This document shows, one piece after another, positions 34,277 to 42,307 of a stretch of DNA of 64,000 bases. Location: assembly GCA_900770445.1 (NCBI GenBank), contig CAAGKO010000009.1, forward strand, positions 13,509 to 77,508. The letters run 5' to 3'. The notes under the pieces are model-generated. The model ran no database searches. It worked only from the letters and a program-made list of their open reading frames with translations, and was not told the origin of the DNA. Position 1 is the first letter of the stretch; every line of letters starts with the position of its first letter. The stretch is from an uncultured Oribacterium sp. Lineage in GTDB: Bacteria > Bacillota > Clostridia > Lachnospirales > Lachnospiraceae. The position numbers and the translations under genes were made by a program.

Positions 34277-35107
34277 GTGAATCAGGAAACCGAAGTGCCG
34301 GTGTATATCAAACCGGAACCGAATACGAAGAACTACCAGCGCCTGATGGAGCAGGAGATCAGCCGGTGGCAGGAGAAGCCGGAGCGTCGTCCCCGGCTCC
34401 TTCTTCACAGCTGCTGCGCGCCGTGCTCCAGTGCGGTGCTGGATGAGCTCTGTGCGGACTTCGACATCACGCTGTTCTACTACAATCCGAATATTTCCAC
34501 GGAGGCCGAGTTCACGCATCGCGTGGATGAGCTCCGGCGCTTCTGCCACGAAACGGGCATCGATGTGGAGCGGCAGGATCGTGATGGTCATGTGCTCAGT
34601 GCCGTCGAGATCGTCGTGCCACTGTATGATCACCGGGAGTTCCTCGCCATCGCGCGCGGTCATGAGCGGGATCCGGAGCGCGGCGAGCGTTGCCACCGCT
34701 GCTACCGCCAGCGCCTCGAGCGCACCGCGGAGTACATGGGCGAAGTGAACCAGGCATGGGCTGCGGCGCAACACAGCGGGGATTCGGCGACGCAAGCGCC
34801 GGCGACATCTGTGAATGTGCAGCACGTGAAAGGCCCGGCAGATGAAACGCTGAGCTGTGGCGGAGCGCAGTGCACGCAGGCCGGAGTGACTCGACCGTAT
34901 GACTACTTCTGCACGACCCTTACGCTGTCGCCGCTGAAGTCCTCGGAGGTGCTCAATGCCATCGGCGAGGACATCGGGAAGGCGCATGGACTCTCGTTTC
35001 TGCCGTCCGACTTCAAAAAGCGCGGTGGCTACCAGAAGTCGATCGAACTCTCGAAGCGGTATGAGCTGTACCGGCAGAACTTCTGTGGCTGCGAGTTCAG
35101 CCGTTGA
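34277..35107 (+). CDS. queH: Epoxyqueuosine reductase QueH
   Basis: A 276-residue Fe-S enzyme (former DUF208) catalysing the last step of queuosine synthesis in tRNA. The N-terminal HSCCAPCSS motif (Cys46, 47, 50), GERCHRCYRQRLE, TTLTLSPLKSS and the C-terminal QNFCGCEFS provide the cluster and active-site cysteines. The start is GTG at 34277 after AGAGGGA. A 50-residue Ala/Gln/Ser-rich insertion (about 34740-34905) separates the CHRCY helix from the YDYFCTTLT motif, which makes the protein longer than typical QueH. The upstream queuosine genes are not in view. Confidence 0.92.
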   Translation: MNQETEVPVYIKPEPNTKNYQRLMEQEISRWQEKPERRPRLLLHSCCAPCSSAVLDELCADFDITLFYYNPNISTEAEFTHRVDELRRFCHETGIDVERQDRDGHVLSAVEIVVPLYDHREFLAIARGHERDPERGERCHRCYRQRLERTAEYMGEVNQAWAAAQHSGDSATQAPATSVNVQHVKGPADETLSCGGAQCTQAGVTRPYDYFCTTLTLSPLKSSEVLNAIGEDIGKAHGLSFLPSDFKKRGGYQKSIELSKRYELYRQNFCGCEFSR

Positions 35108-35164
35108 TTTCGACATTCCAAAATCGTATTATGTATATAAGAAAAGCAAAGGAAGGGGAGCGAT

Positions 35165-35461
35165 ATGGTAACAGGTGAAGTAGATGTTATTAACGAGTCG
35201 GGTCTCCATTTAAGACCGGCCGGTGTGCTGACGCAGACATGCATCAAGTTTAAAAGCAATATCTATCTCTATAACGGAGATCGGAAGATCGTCGCGAAGT
35301 CCGTCCTCAACGTGATGGCTGCCGGCGTAAAGCAGGGCGCACATCTCCGCGTGGAGTGCGATGGACCAGATGAAGAGGAGGCTCTGCAGGCCGTGATCGA
35401 GGCCATCTCCACCGGTCTCGGTGAAGGTATCAAATACAGCAGTAAAGACCGATTATTTTGA
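35165..35461 (+). CDS. HPr-family phosphocarrier protein
   Basis: A 98-residue HPr-like protein. His15 in GLHLRPAG is the PEP-phosphotransferase acceptor, and Ser46 (AKSVLNVMAAG) is conserved, so HPr kinase regulation is possible. The typical SIMGVMSLG is altered to SVLNVMAAG. No ptsI is adjacent, so it could be the general HPr or a specialised regulatory HPr. It starts 57 bp after queH. A hairpin train and terminator follow. Confidence 0.87.
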   Translation: MVTGEVDVINESGLHLRPAGVLTQTCIKFKSNIYLYNGDRKIVAKSVLNVMAAGVKQGAHLRVECDGPDEEEALQAVIEAISTGLGEGIKYSSKDRLF

Positions 35462-35473
35462 ACAGAGGAGAGT

Positions 35474-35705
35474 GTAGGAGTTTGCATCAGCAAACTCCGG
35501 AACGATATCCCACAGAACTTGTTCTGTGCCCGAGTGGAAGAGTTTGTATCAAACAAACTCTGGAACGACCTCCCACAGAGCTGTGCTCTGTGCCCGAAGG
35601 GCTGAACTTGAGCCTTACAAGCTCAAGTTCAGGGCAGGGCTAAAGTCGGGCCTCGATAGCCCGACTTTAGGGCGAGTAGGAGTTTGCATCAGCAAACTCC
35701 GGAAC
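35474..35705. repeat. Train of seven modular hairpins after the HPr gene
   Basis: Successive perfect or near-perfect hairpins are GGAGTTTGC/GCAAACTCC, CACAGAAC/GTTCTGTG, AGAGTTTG/CAAACTCT, CACAGAGC/GCTCTGTG, CTGAACTTGAGC/GCTCAAGTTCAG, CTAAAGTCGGGC/GCCCGACTTTAG and again GGAGTTTGC/GCAAACTCC. Constant linkers (GGAACGAT, CCCGAAGGG) separate them. The same modules recur at 39523-39650. Small frames here have no coding character; no gene is seen in 35462-35956. Confidence 0.8.
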
Positions 35706-35710
35706 GATAG

Positions 35711-35741
35711 TGCAGCCGGGTGAAATCACCCGGTTGTTTTT
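35711..35741 (+). terminator. Rho-independent terminator after the hairpin train
   Basis: CAGCCGGGTGA pairs with TCACCCGGTTG, followed by T5. Confidence 0.9.
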
Positions 35742-35956
35742 ATAATGGATGAACATCAAAATATAATCCTGCACGGATGAATGGACGAAGTCCTATTTCT
35801 GTGCTATGGTTATAAGGTTGAGTGTGACCAGCCGTCTGAGCGCGGTTTGAGCACAAGCCTCTCTCTTCCGGTGCAGCACACTCGTGATGATCCATGTACA
35901 CGATCCCAATCGGATTCATGGAGCGTATATTCACATCCTGAAAGGAGTTTACTTAT

Positions 35957-36823
35957 ATGGCAGAATTAGAAAATCAGAAGCCTTCCAGCTGCAACGGCAA
36001 CTGCGGTTCCTGTGGTTCCGACTGTGCTTCCCGCCACGCAAATCCAGAGGATTTCCGTGCGAAGCTGGCCGACGGCTGCAGCGTAAAGAAGGTCATCGGC
36101 GTCGTTTCCGGTAAGGGCGGTGTCGGCAAGTCCACCATCACCTCCCTCCTCGCCTGTGGCACCCACAAGGCCGGCTTCAAGACCGCGATTCTCGATGCGG
36201 ATATCACCGGTCCGTCCATCCCGAAGGCCTTCGGTCTCTCGAACGACGGCGTCGGTGTCACCCCGGACGGCAAGCTCATGATCCCGGACAGAAGTGCCGA
36301 CGGTATCGAAATCATGTCCTCGAACCTCCTGCTCGAGAACGAAACCGACCCGATCATCTGGCGTGGTTCCCTCATCGCGCAGGCCGTCAAGCAGTTCTGG
36401 TCTGAGGTTCAGTGGAAGGACGTCGACTACATGTTCGTCGACATGCCACCAGGAACCGGCGATGTTCCGCTGACTGTTTTCCAGTCCCTCCCGATCGACG
36501 GTATCGTCATCGTCACCTCTCCACAGGACCTCGTTTCCATGATCGTGACGAAGGCTGTAAACATGGCGGATAAGATGGGTGTGCCGGTCATCGGTCTCGT
36601 AGAGAACATGTCCTACCTCATCTGCCCGCACTGCGGCGAGAAGGTCAATGTCTTCGGCGAGAGTCATGTGGATGAAGTCGCAGCACAGCACGGCCTCAAG
36701 GTACTGGCGAAGCTGCCGATGGATCCGAAGAACGCAGCCTACATGGACGCCGGTGCGGTCGAGGGCATCGAGCTTCCGGAGATTCAGGACGCCGTACAGG
36801 CAGTCATCGATTTCAGCAGATAA
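35957..36823 (+). CDS. Mrp/NBP35-family iron-sulfur carrier ATPase
   Basis: A 288-residue P-loop ATPase implicated in Fe-S cluster delivery. The N terminus carries a Cys cluster (Cys12, 16, 19, 23 in CNGNCGSCGSDC) as in NBP35-like forms. The deviant Walker A is SGKGGVGKST (about 51-60). DADITGPSIPKAFGL, the DMPPGTGD motif and a later CPHC pair are typical of Mrp. AGGAG precedes the ATG, and a strong terminator follows. Confidence 0.92.
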   Translation: MAELENQKPSSCNGNCGSCGSDCASRHANPEDFRAKLADGCSVKKVIGVVSGKGGVGKSTITSLLACGTHKAGFKTAILDADITGPSIPKAFGLSNDGVGVTPDGKLMIPDRSADGIEIMSSNLLLENETDPIIWRGSLIAQAVKQFWSEVQWKDVDYMFVDMPPGTGDVPLTVFQSLPIDGIVIVTSPQDLVSMIVTKAVNMADKMGVPVIGLVENMSYLICPHCGEKVNVFGESHVDEVAAQHGLKVLAKLPMDPKNAAYMDAGAVEGIELPEIQDAVQAVIDFSR

Positions 36824-36837
36824 TATAGAGAAAAGCT

Positions 36838-36867
36838 CAGCCGGGTGATTTTTCACCCGGCTGTTTT
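36838..36867 (+). terminator. Rho-independent terminator of the Mrp gene
   Basis: CAGCCGGGTGA, five T, TCACCCGGCTG, then T4. Confidence 0.92.
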
Positions 36868-36894
36868 AGCAGAGACGCCCGACATCGGAAGCAG

Positions 36895-36944
36895 AAAAGC
36901 AGTGGATGGCGCACTACATTTATGTGCGACATCCACTGCTTTTA
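36895..36944. terminator. Bidirectional terminator between Mrp and LysR genes
   Basis: AAAAGCAGTGGATG pairs with CATCCACTGCTTTT, with an inner GCGCAC/GTGCG stem. T4 follows the stem on both strands, so it can end the reverse-strand LysR transcript as well. Confidence 0.88.
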
Positions 36945-36980
36945 TAGAGAGCAGCTGTGCTCTTGCTTTTCATAAAACAA

Positions 36981-37865
36981 TCAGTCAAGAATGCTAAGGA
37001 ACGCATCGAGTGACTTTCCGGTGTTGCCGGCGTTGTAAACATAGCCGATGCTGCGGGATGGTACCGGGAACTGGGTCGGGATCTCGATGAGGCTGCCTTC
37101 GTCGAGCTCCTTCTGTACGAGCTCGCGGATCACGCAGCCGATGCCGATGCCGATCTTCGCGAAGTCCACGAGCAGATCCATCGTGGTGACCTCGAGAATC
37201 TGTGCCGGCTCGATGCCCATGGTCTTGAAGTAGTCATCGATGTGACGACGGGTCATGTTGTTCTGGTCGAGGAGCATGATGTTGCCCTCCTGGAACGGAT
37301 CACAGTCCTCGCCGTACATCGCCTTCAGATTTTCGAGATACTGTGGGGTCGCGACGAAGGTGTCGTGAATCTGCTTCGGGTGAACGAAGCGGAGCTCCGG
37401 ACGACGTGTGCGCGGCTCGGCGGTGAGACCGATGTCGATTTTTTTCTGCTCGAGCAGAGCGAGCGTCTGTGCGGTCGACTGTGTGATGATCGACACGCGG
37501 ATATTCGGATACTTCTGCATGAAGGTCTGAAGATATGGCAGCAGGATGTAGCGGCAGAGTGTCGTCGATACACCGATCTGCAGGTGGCCGATATTGAAAT
37601 CCTTCATACGCTTCAGCTCGGTCTCCGCGTTATTGATATTATCAAACGCATCCTTAATATAGCGGTAGAGTACGGTGCCTTCCTCTGTCAGCGTAACACC
37701 GCGGGAATTCCGGTGAAAGAGCTTCGTATCGAGTCCGTCCTCGAGCTTTACGATGGACTTGGAGATCGCCGGCTGTGAAATGTACAGCTTCTTCGCGGCC
37801 TTCGAAATATTGCCGCAGCTTGCAACCTCGTAGAAAATTTTGTAACCTGACAGATTCTGATCCAT
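36981..37865 (-). CDS. LysR-family regulator divergent from leuCD
   Basis: A 294-residue LysR protein. The N-terminal winged HTH is YKIFYEVASCGNISKAAKKLYISQPAISKSIVKLE; the substrate-binding domain starts near residue 88 (GHLQIGVSTTLCRYILLPYL). The start at 37865 lies after a run of seven G residues that serves as ribosome binding site. It is transcribed away from leuC with a 384-bp shared control region, the usual arrangement for a LysR protein controlling its neighbour, so it may regulate leuCD. The effector is unknown. Confidence 0.9.
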   Translation of the reverse strand: MDQNLSGYKIFYEVASCGNISKAAKKLYISQPAISKSIVKLEDGLDTKLFHRNSRGVTLTEEGTVLYRYIKDAFDNINNAETELKRMKDFNIGHLQIGVSTTLCRYILLPYLQTFMQKYPNIRVSIITQSTAQTLALLEQKKIDIGLTAEPRTRRPELRFVHPKQIHDTFVATPQYLENLKAMYGEDCDPFQEGNIMLLDQNNMTRRHIDDYFKTMGIEPAQILEVTTMDLLVDFAKIGIGIGCVIRELVQKELDEGSLIEIPTQFPVPSRSIGYVYNAGNTGKSLDAFLSILD

Positions 37866-38249
37866 GATAATTCCCCCCCCAAGATAAGGTCGTCTGACCG
37901 TAACTGAACATATCGCCATGCGGCTGAGTGAATGCTTCCGATGACGCCTCTGCCTTTATCCGAATTTCTTCAACGCTTTAAAGCAAAGTAATGAATAATA
38001 GGCATTTTTAATATAACATATTTTCTCAACATAACACAAGATTATTTGTAACATGTTTTGACATAACCTTGCAAGAAAATTGGTGCAAAGTGCGAAAATC
38101 AGTATAGGCAAGATAACACGCGGTAATAATGATTATCAAAAACATATATTATGATTATGCCTGGAGGGGTGCTATAGTGTGTGAAAGAGTTTACTAAGAA
38201 GGAAAGCGCAACGAAGCGTCCTTGTCAGGATATAGAATAGGAGTTAAGT
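37866..38249. promoter_or_regulatory. Divergent LysR-leuC control region
   Basis: AT-rich spacer. ATAATGATTAT (38130) and ATTATGATTAT (38148) are near-repeats of a T-N11-A-like palindrome, as expected of LysR sites. A weak promoter-like pair, TTGGTG (38080) and TATAGG (38103) at 17-bp spacing, precedes them. No gene is seen in this stretch. Confidence 0.4.
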
Positions 38250-39515
38250 ATGGGAATGACGATGAGCCAGAAGATTCTGGCGAAGCATGCAGGACTGGAG
38301 TCGGTGAGTGCGGGGCAGCTGATCATGGCGGAGCTCGACCTCGTTCATGGTAACGATATCACGTCGCCGGTGGCGATCCGTGAGATGAAGAAGCTGGATC
38401 AGAAGGACGTGTTCGACCAGGAGAAGGTTGTACTGGTCATGGACCACTTCGTTCCGAATAAGGATATCACGAGTGCGAAGTGCACACAGATGTGCCGGAA
38501 CTTCGCGCATGAGCAGGGGCTTACGAACTACTTCGATGTCGGACAGATGGGCATCGAGCACGCGCTGATCCCAGAGAAGGGACTGATCGTCGCGGGTGAG
38601 CTTTCCGTCGGTGCGGACTCACATACCTGCACCTACGGCGCGCTCGGGGCATTCTCGACCGGTATCGGCTCCACCGATATGGCGGCGGCGATGGCGACCG
38701 GCAAGCTCTGGTTCAAGGTACCGACCGCGATCCGGGTAAACCTCATCGGCAAGAAGCAGAAGTGGGTGTCCGGTAAGGACGTCATCCTGCACCTGATCGG
38801 CGAGATCGGCGTGGATGGTGCGCGCTACCAGTCCATCGAGTTCACCGGTCCGGGCGTCGCAGAGCTCAGCATGGATGACCGTTTCACGATCTGCAACATG
38901 GCGATCGAGGCGGGCGGTAAGAATGGTATCTTCCCGGTCGACGAGAAGACCATCGAGTATATGAAGGCACATTCTACGAAGCCGTACACCGTTTATGAGG
39001 CGGATGCGGATGCGGAGTACACACGTGAGGTGACGATCGACCTCTCGACCCTGAAGTCGACGATTTCCTTCCCGCATCTTCCGGAGAACACCCACGAGCT
39101 CGGCAGCTTCGAGGACATCAAGATCGACCAGAGCGTCATCGGCTCCTGCACGAACGGACGTATCCAGGATATGCGCGAGGCGGCAGAAATCCTGCGTGGC
39201 CGCAAGGTGGCACCGGATGTACGCTGCATCGTCATCCCGGGCACCCAGGACATCTACATGCAGATGCTGAAGGAAGGCCTCGTCATGGACTTCATCGAAG
39301 CCGGCGCGGTCGTATCGACCCCGACCTGCGGACCATGCCTCGGCGGTTACATGGGCATCCTCGCACCGCATGAGCGCTGCGTATCGACCACTAACCGTAA
39401 CTTCGTCGGCCGTATGGGTGACACCACCTCCGAGATCTATCTCGCTTCCCCGGCCGTCGCAGCCGCCTCGGCCGTCACCGGTAAGATCTCGGGACCAGAA
39501 GAGTTAGGAATGTAG
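38250..39515 (+). CDS. leuC: 3-isopropylmalate dehydratase, large subunit
   Basis: A 421-residue aconitase-family subunit of the leucine pathway (short LeuC/HacA-like type of about 420 residues). The 4Fe-4S ligands are in SVGADSHTCTYGA, GSCTNGRIQDMREAA and CGPCLGGYMGIL. RNFVGRMG matches substrate-binding motifs of the family. AGGAG lies 6 bp upstream. leuD follows 145 bp later, separated by a hairpin train. A homocitrate- or methylated-malate-specific relative cannot be excluded, but pairing with a LeuD-type small subunit favours leucine synthesis. Confidence 0.92.
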   Translation: MGMTMSQKILAKHAGLESVSAGQLIMAELDLVHGNDITSPVAIREMKKLDQKDVFDQEKVVLVMDHFVPNKDITSAKCTQMCRNFAHEQGLTNYFDVGQMGIEHALIPEKGLIVAGELSVGADSHTCTYGALGAFSTGIGSTDMAAAMATGKLWFKVPTAIRVNLIGKKQKWVSGKDVILHLIGEIGVDGARYQSIEFTGPGVAELSMDDRFTICNMAIEAGGKNGIFPVDEKTIEYMKAHSTKPYTVYEADADAEYTREVTIDLSTLKSTISFPHLPENTHELGSFEDIKIDQSVIGSCTNGRIQDMREAAEILRGRKVAPDVRCIVIPGTQDIYMQMLKEGLVMDFIEAGAVVSTPTCGPCLGGYMGILAPHERCVSTTNRNFVGRMGDTTSEIYLASPAVAAASAVTGKISGPEELGM

Positions 39516-39522
39516 GAGTGTA

Positions 39523-39650
39523 GGAGTTTGCATAAAGCAAACTCCGGAACGATATCCCACAGAGCTATGCTCTGTGCCCGAAGGGCTGAACTCGGGACTC
39601 CATAGCCCGAGTTTAGGGCGAGTTTGCATCCGGCAAACTCCGGACGAAAG
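39523..39650. repeat. Hairpin train between leuC and leuD
   Basis: Modules AGTTTGC/GCAAACT, CACAGAGC/GCTCTGTG, CTGAACTCGGG/CCCGAGTTTAG and GTTTGC/GCAAAC are joined by the same linkers (GGAACGATATCC, CCCGAAGGG, GGGCGA) as at 35474-35705. It lies inside what should be one operon. Confidence 0.78.
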
Positions 39651-39660
39651 GAATAAATAT

Positions 39661-40158
39661 ATGAACGCAGAGGGTAAGGTTTTAAAATATGGCGACAATA
39701 TCGATACGGATGTCATCATCCCGGCTCGATATCTCGCGATTCAGGATAAGCAGGAGCTGGCGTCCCACGCGATGGAGGACATCGACCAGGACTTTCTGAA
39801 GAAGCTTCGTGCCGGCGACATCGTCGTCGGCGGCAAGAACTTCGGCTGTGGCTCCTCCCGTGAGCACGCACCGCAGGTACTCCAGACCAGCGGCGTCGGC
39901 TGTGTCATCGCCGAGAGCTTGGCGCGCATCTTCTATCGGAACGCGCTGAATATCGGTTTCCCGATCATCGAGGCACCGGAGGCCGCACAGGCCATCGCCG
40001 AGGGCGACCGGGTAAAGGTAGACTTCGATACCGGACTCATCACCGACGAGACGACCGGAAAGACATTCCAGGGACAGCCGTTCCCGGAGTTTCTGCAGAA
40101 GATGATCGCTGCCGGCGGACTGATGGCGTACGTCAACCAGAATGGCGGAAAGATCTGA
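39661..40158 (+). CDS. leuD: 3-isopropylmalate dehydratase, small subunit
   Basis: A 165-residue swivelling-domain subunit that completes the LeuCD active site. Motifs are GDNIDTDVIIPARYL, GGKNFGCGSSREHAP and ARIFYRNALNIGFP. The ATG at 39661 follows AAAGGA; a longer frame from 39574 would run through the hairpin train. leuA and leuB are not in the window. Confidence 0.94.
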   Translation: MNAEGKVLKYGDNIDTDVIIPARYLAIQDKQELASHAMEDIDQDFLKKLRAGDIVVGGKNFGCGSSREHAPQVLQTSGVGCVIAESLARIFYRNALNIGFPIIEAPEAAQAIAEGDRVKVDFDTGLITDETTGKTFQGQPFPEFLQKMIAAGGLMAYVNQNGGKI

Positions 40159-40173
40159 TTAAATAGATGATCG

Positions 40174-40397
40174 TAGGCATGATCGAGCCGAAATTTGATG
40201 ATCATGCCTACTATTTCAATCGATTTTATAGGCACGGTGTCTTCAAATCTGGGTCATCGTGCCTACGGTTTACCCTGGATTGTGCCTGTTTCCGCAGGCA
40301 CGATGCCGTTTTAAAGCGCTTATCATGCCTACAGTTGGGATTTCAGAGCTCCCTCGCTGTAGGCATGGTGGCGTTTTTTTAAGCTAAACATGCCTGC
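40174..40397. repeat. Array of nine TAGGCAYGRT boxes in alternating orientation
   Basis: Box starts and orientations are 40174 (+), 40201 (-), 40229 (+), 40256 (-), 40279 (-), 40295 (+), 40322 (-), 40360 (+) and 40388 (-). Most neighbours are 27-28 bp apart, so consecutive boxes form head-to-head pairs able to make hairpins. Some forward boxes end in a T run (TTTTTTT after 40369). No gene lies between 40159 and 40520. Confidence 0.75.
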
Positions 40398-40512
40398 ACT
40401 CGTAAATCCTATGTGGCGTCGGATCGTCATGACGATGGTTTTAAGCCCCCGGCATGCCGATGCTGTATCTATTTGAAGCTTTCTCATGATGATGACTGGG
40501 CAGTCTTTAAGT

Positions 40513-40534
40513 TTATGGGGTCAGACCCCATAAA
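40513..40534. repeat. GGGGTCAGACCCC palindrome covering the exonuclease stop codon
   Basis: TTTATGGGGTCAGACCCCATAAA is a perfect extended palindrome. The reverse-strand stop TGA (40523-40521) lies at its centre, so the last codons of the exonuclease gene are part of the repeat. Confidence 0.85.
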
Positions 40535-41957
40535 CCAGGAAGGATTTCAGGTACGCGATGGCCTTCGCCTCGTCGTCGAAGAGCGTATCCGAATACTGTG
40601 CATACCGAAGCTTATCGCGGTACTCGGCCCGGAGCGCCGGCGTATAGACCTCACTCAACTCCGGGAGGAAGCAGCCGGACACGCGCTGGTAGCAGTTCCG
40701 CGCGCAGGCCTTCTTCCGCGCACTGCGGTCCACGAACTCCGCCAGCGACTGGTGGATCACCTGGTCCTCTGCCGGAAGATAGTAGTAGTGCTCGAAATCC
40801 GCGAAGAAAAGCTTTCGCTCCCCCTCGAAAAGCTGCACATAGAGCTCGACCGCGCTGCCTTCGGCGTGCAGTGCCCAGAAATCCCCCCTGAGATCCATCG
40901 GCTTCGGCAGTGTAAGCGCTGGCCAATGCAGGCGGCGATCATCCGTCGCTTCGCGGATGTCGTTTTCGCCGGCATTTGGCCAATGCAGGTGGCGATCATC
41001 CGTCGCTTCGCGGGTGCCGTTTTCGCCGGCATCTGGCCAATGCAGGTGGCGATCATTCGTCGCTTCGCGGATGTCGTTTTCGCCGGCATCTGTGCAATGC
41101 TGGCGACGATCCTCCATCACTTCGCGGGTGCCGTTTTCTACCGGCGAGTGCGCTGATGGAGGCATTGGCGAAAGAAACGTGAAGGAGAGGTGGACGAGCG
41201 ACGTGGCGCCGTCCTGCAGGCGCTCATGCGCGCGGAGGCGGAAATCGCTGTGCGGCAGGACACGGTAGCGAAGCAGCGGCAGCAGGTTCGGGAGGTTCGC
41301 GATATCCTCGGCGTTGTGGAGGAGCAGCGTGTCGAGCAGCGCCGGTGCCTTCGTTTTCTGCCACTCGAAGTAAACCTCGATGAGCTCGCCGCCGGTGAAG
41401 CGATCCTCGCGGTCAATGCCGAGAAAACGCTCGCAGCTTTTCAGCTTGAGATCCGGGAGGCCGAGCAGGTGCTTGAGCGGCCGGAATTTCTTGAACAGGT
41501 CGAAGCTCTCGCCGGTGTCGAAGCTGTACGGCAGCCCATACTGCTCGAGCATGTGGCGGAGGAACGGGATGTCGAAACCATCGCCATTGTAGGAAATCAG
41601 GATCTTTTTCGTGCGGAGCAGCTCGAAAAATGCCTGCAGCACCGCTGGCTCATCCGCGACATCCTCGCAGAAGTACTGGAGAAGCGTCCAGTGACCGGCA
41701 GACTCTGGCGCACTGGCGGCACGGTGGGCCGACGGGACAGCGGAGATCTGCGCTTCGTCGGAAGAGGAGGCGGTGTTGCTTTCCTCCGCAATGGATGTAG
41801 CCGCAGTGTACGTCAACACGCCGATCAGATAGAGGCCGGCGTTGCGGGCAGAGAGACCAGTGGTCTCGATATCAAAAAAGAGGACGTCCTCCGGGGCGCC
41901 GATCGTGTATATATCAGATGGAACAGGCTGAGTCAGAACTTTCTCGATGCAGATCAT
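40521..41957 (-). CDS. YprB-type ribonuclease-H-like exonuclease with internal tandem repeat
   Basis: A 478-residue protein. The N-terminal half is a DEDD-type 3'-5' exonuclease fold: FFDIETTGLSARNAGLYLIG carries the DxE motif, ISYNGDGFDIPFLRHML the second Asp, and HNAEDIANLPNL the third. LKSCERFLGI and GGELIEVYF are typical of the YprB family. The C-terminal half holds four 19-residue repeats (DAGEN.REAT.DRHLHWP; 40921-41148) and then a domain with FADFEHYYYLPAEDQVIH. A Ser/Ala-rich insertion sits near 41690-41800. The start at 41957 has GGGAAAGG; the ATG at 41975 has none. Confidence 0.82.
   Translation of the reverse strand: MICIEKVLTQPVPSDIYTIGAPEDVLFFDIETTGLSARNAGLYLIGVLTYTAATSIAEESNTASSSDEAQISAVPSAHRAASAPESAGHWTLLQYFCEDVADEPAVLQAFFELLRTKKILISYNGDGFDIPFLRHMLEQYGLPYSFDTGESFDLFKKFRPLKHLLGLPDLKLKSCERFLGIDREDRFTGGELIEVYFEWQKTKAPALLDTLLLHNAEDIANLPNLLPLLRYRVLPHSDFRLRAHERLQDGATSLVHLSFTFLSPMPPSAHSPVENGTREVMEDRRQHCTDAGENDIREATNDRHLHWPDAGENGTREATDDRHLHWPNAGENDIREATDDRRLHWPALTLPKPMDLRGDFWALHAEGSAVELYVQLFEGERKLFFADFEHYYYLPAEDQVIHQSLAEFVDRSARKKACARNCYQRVSGCFLPELSEVYTPALRAEYRDKLRYAQYSDTLFDDEAKAIAYLKSFLVYGV
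40921..41148. repeat. 57-bp tandem repeat, four units, within the exonuclease gene
   Basis: Units begin at 40921, 40978, 41035 and 41092. The first three are nearly identical and the fourth has diverged. The length is a multiple of three, so the frame is kept and the protein gains 19 residues per unit. Confidence 0.92.
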
Positions 41958-42145
41958 GTGGACCTTTCCCTTCATACTTGGTAAACTAAAGAACGATTCA
42001 GGTGCCGGAAATGCCGGCAGGCAGAGCAGCGGTACAGCGGTGGAATGCCTGCGGTTAGAAAAGGCTAACGCGCGCCACTACTGTAACATCTCAGCAGACA
42101 TGCTACAAGTGTAGCGGCTTGAATTTTCAAAATCAATGGTTTTAA

Positions 42146-42174
42146 TTGACGAACACATGTTTTTGATATAACAT
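42146..42174 (+). promoter_or_regulatory. Possible ruvAB promoter
   Basis: TTGACG (42146) is followed by TATAAC after 15 bp, or TAACAT after 17 bp. Weak but well placed. The remainder of 41958-42300 contains no gene. Confidence 0.4.
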
Positions 42175-42223
42175 AGAAGCAGCAAATCCGGGAAAAGGGA
42201 AATTCTGCGCGGCGGGAGGCCAA

Positions 42224-42286
42224 GGGGTCAGACCCACGCGTAGATTCAGCGTCCCTCTTACGCCTTTCAGAAGGGGGTCTGACCCC
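42224..42286. repeat. Pair of GGGGTCWGACCCC palindromes before ruvA
   Basis: GGGGTCAGACCC (42224-42235) and GGGGTCTGACCCC (42274-42286). The pair can also base-pair with each other, and lies 16 bp before the ruvA start region. Confidence 0.8.
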
Positions 42287-42307
42287 ATAGAGTTAGGAGA
42301 ATACTAC

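Noticed and set aside
35458..35723. Two 61-65 residue frames after the HPr gene
   Set aside because: They are encoded by the hairpin train and repeat the same peptide words because the modules repeat.
42224..42286. ruvA riboswitch or attenuator formed by the palindrome pair
   Set aside because: The same palindromes occur at unrelated loci and have no T run, so a dispersed repeat is the simpler reading.
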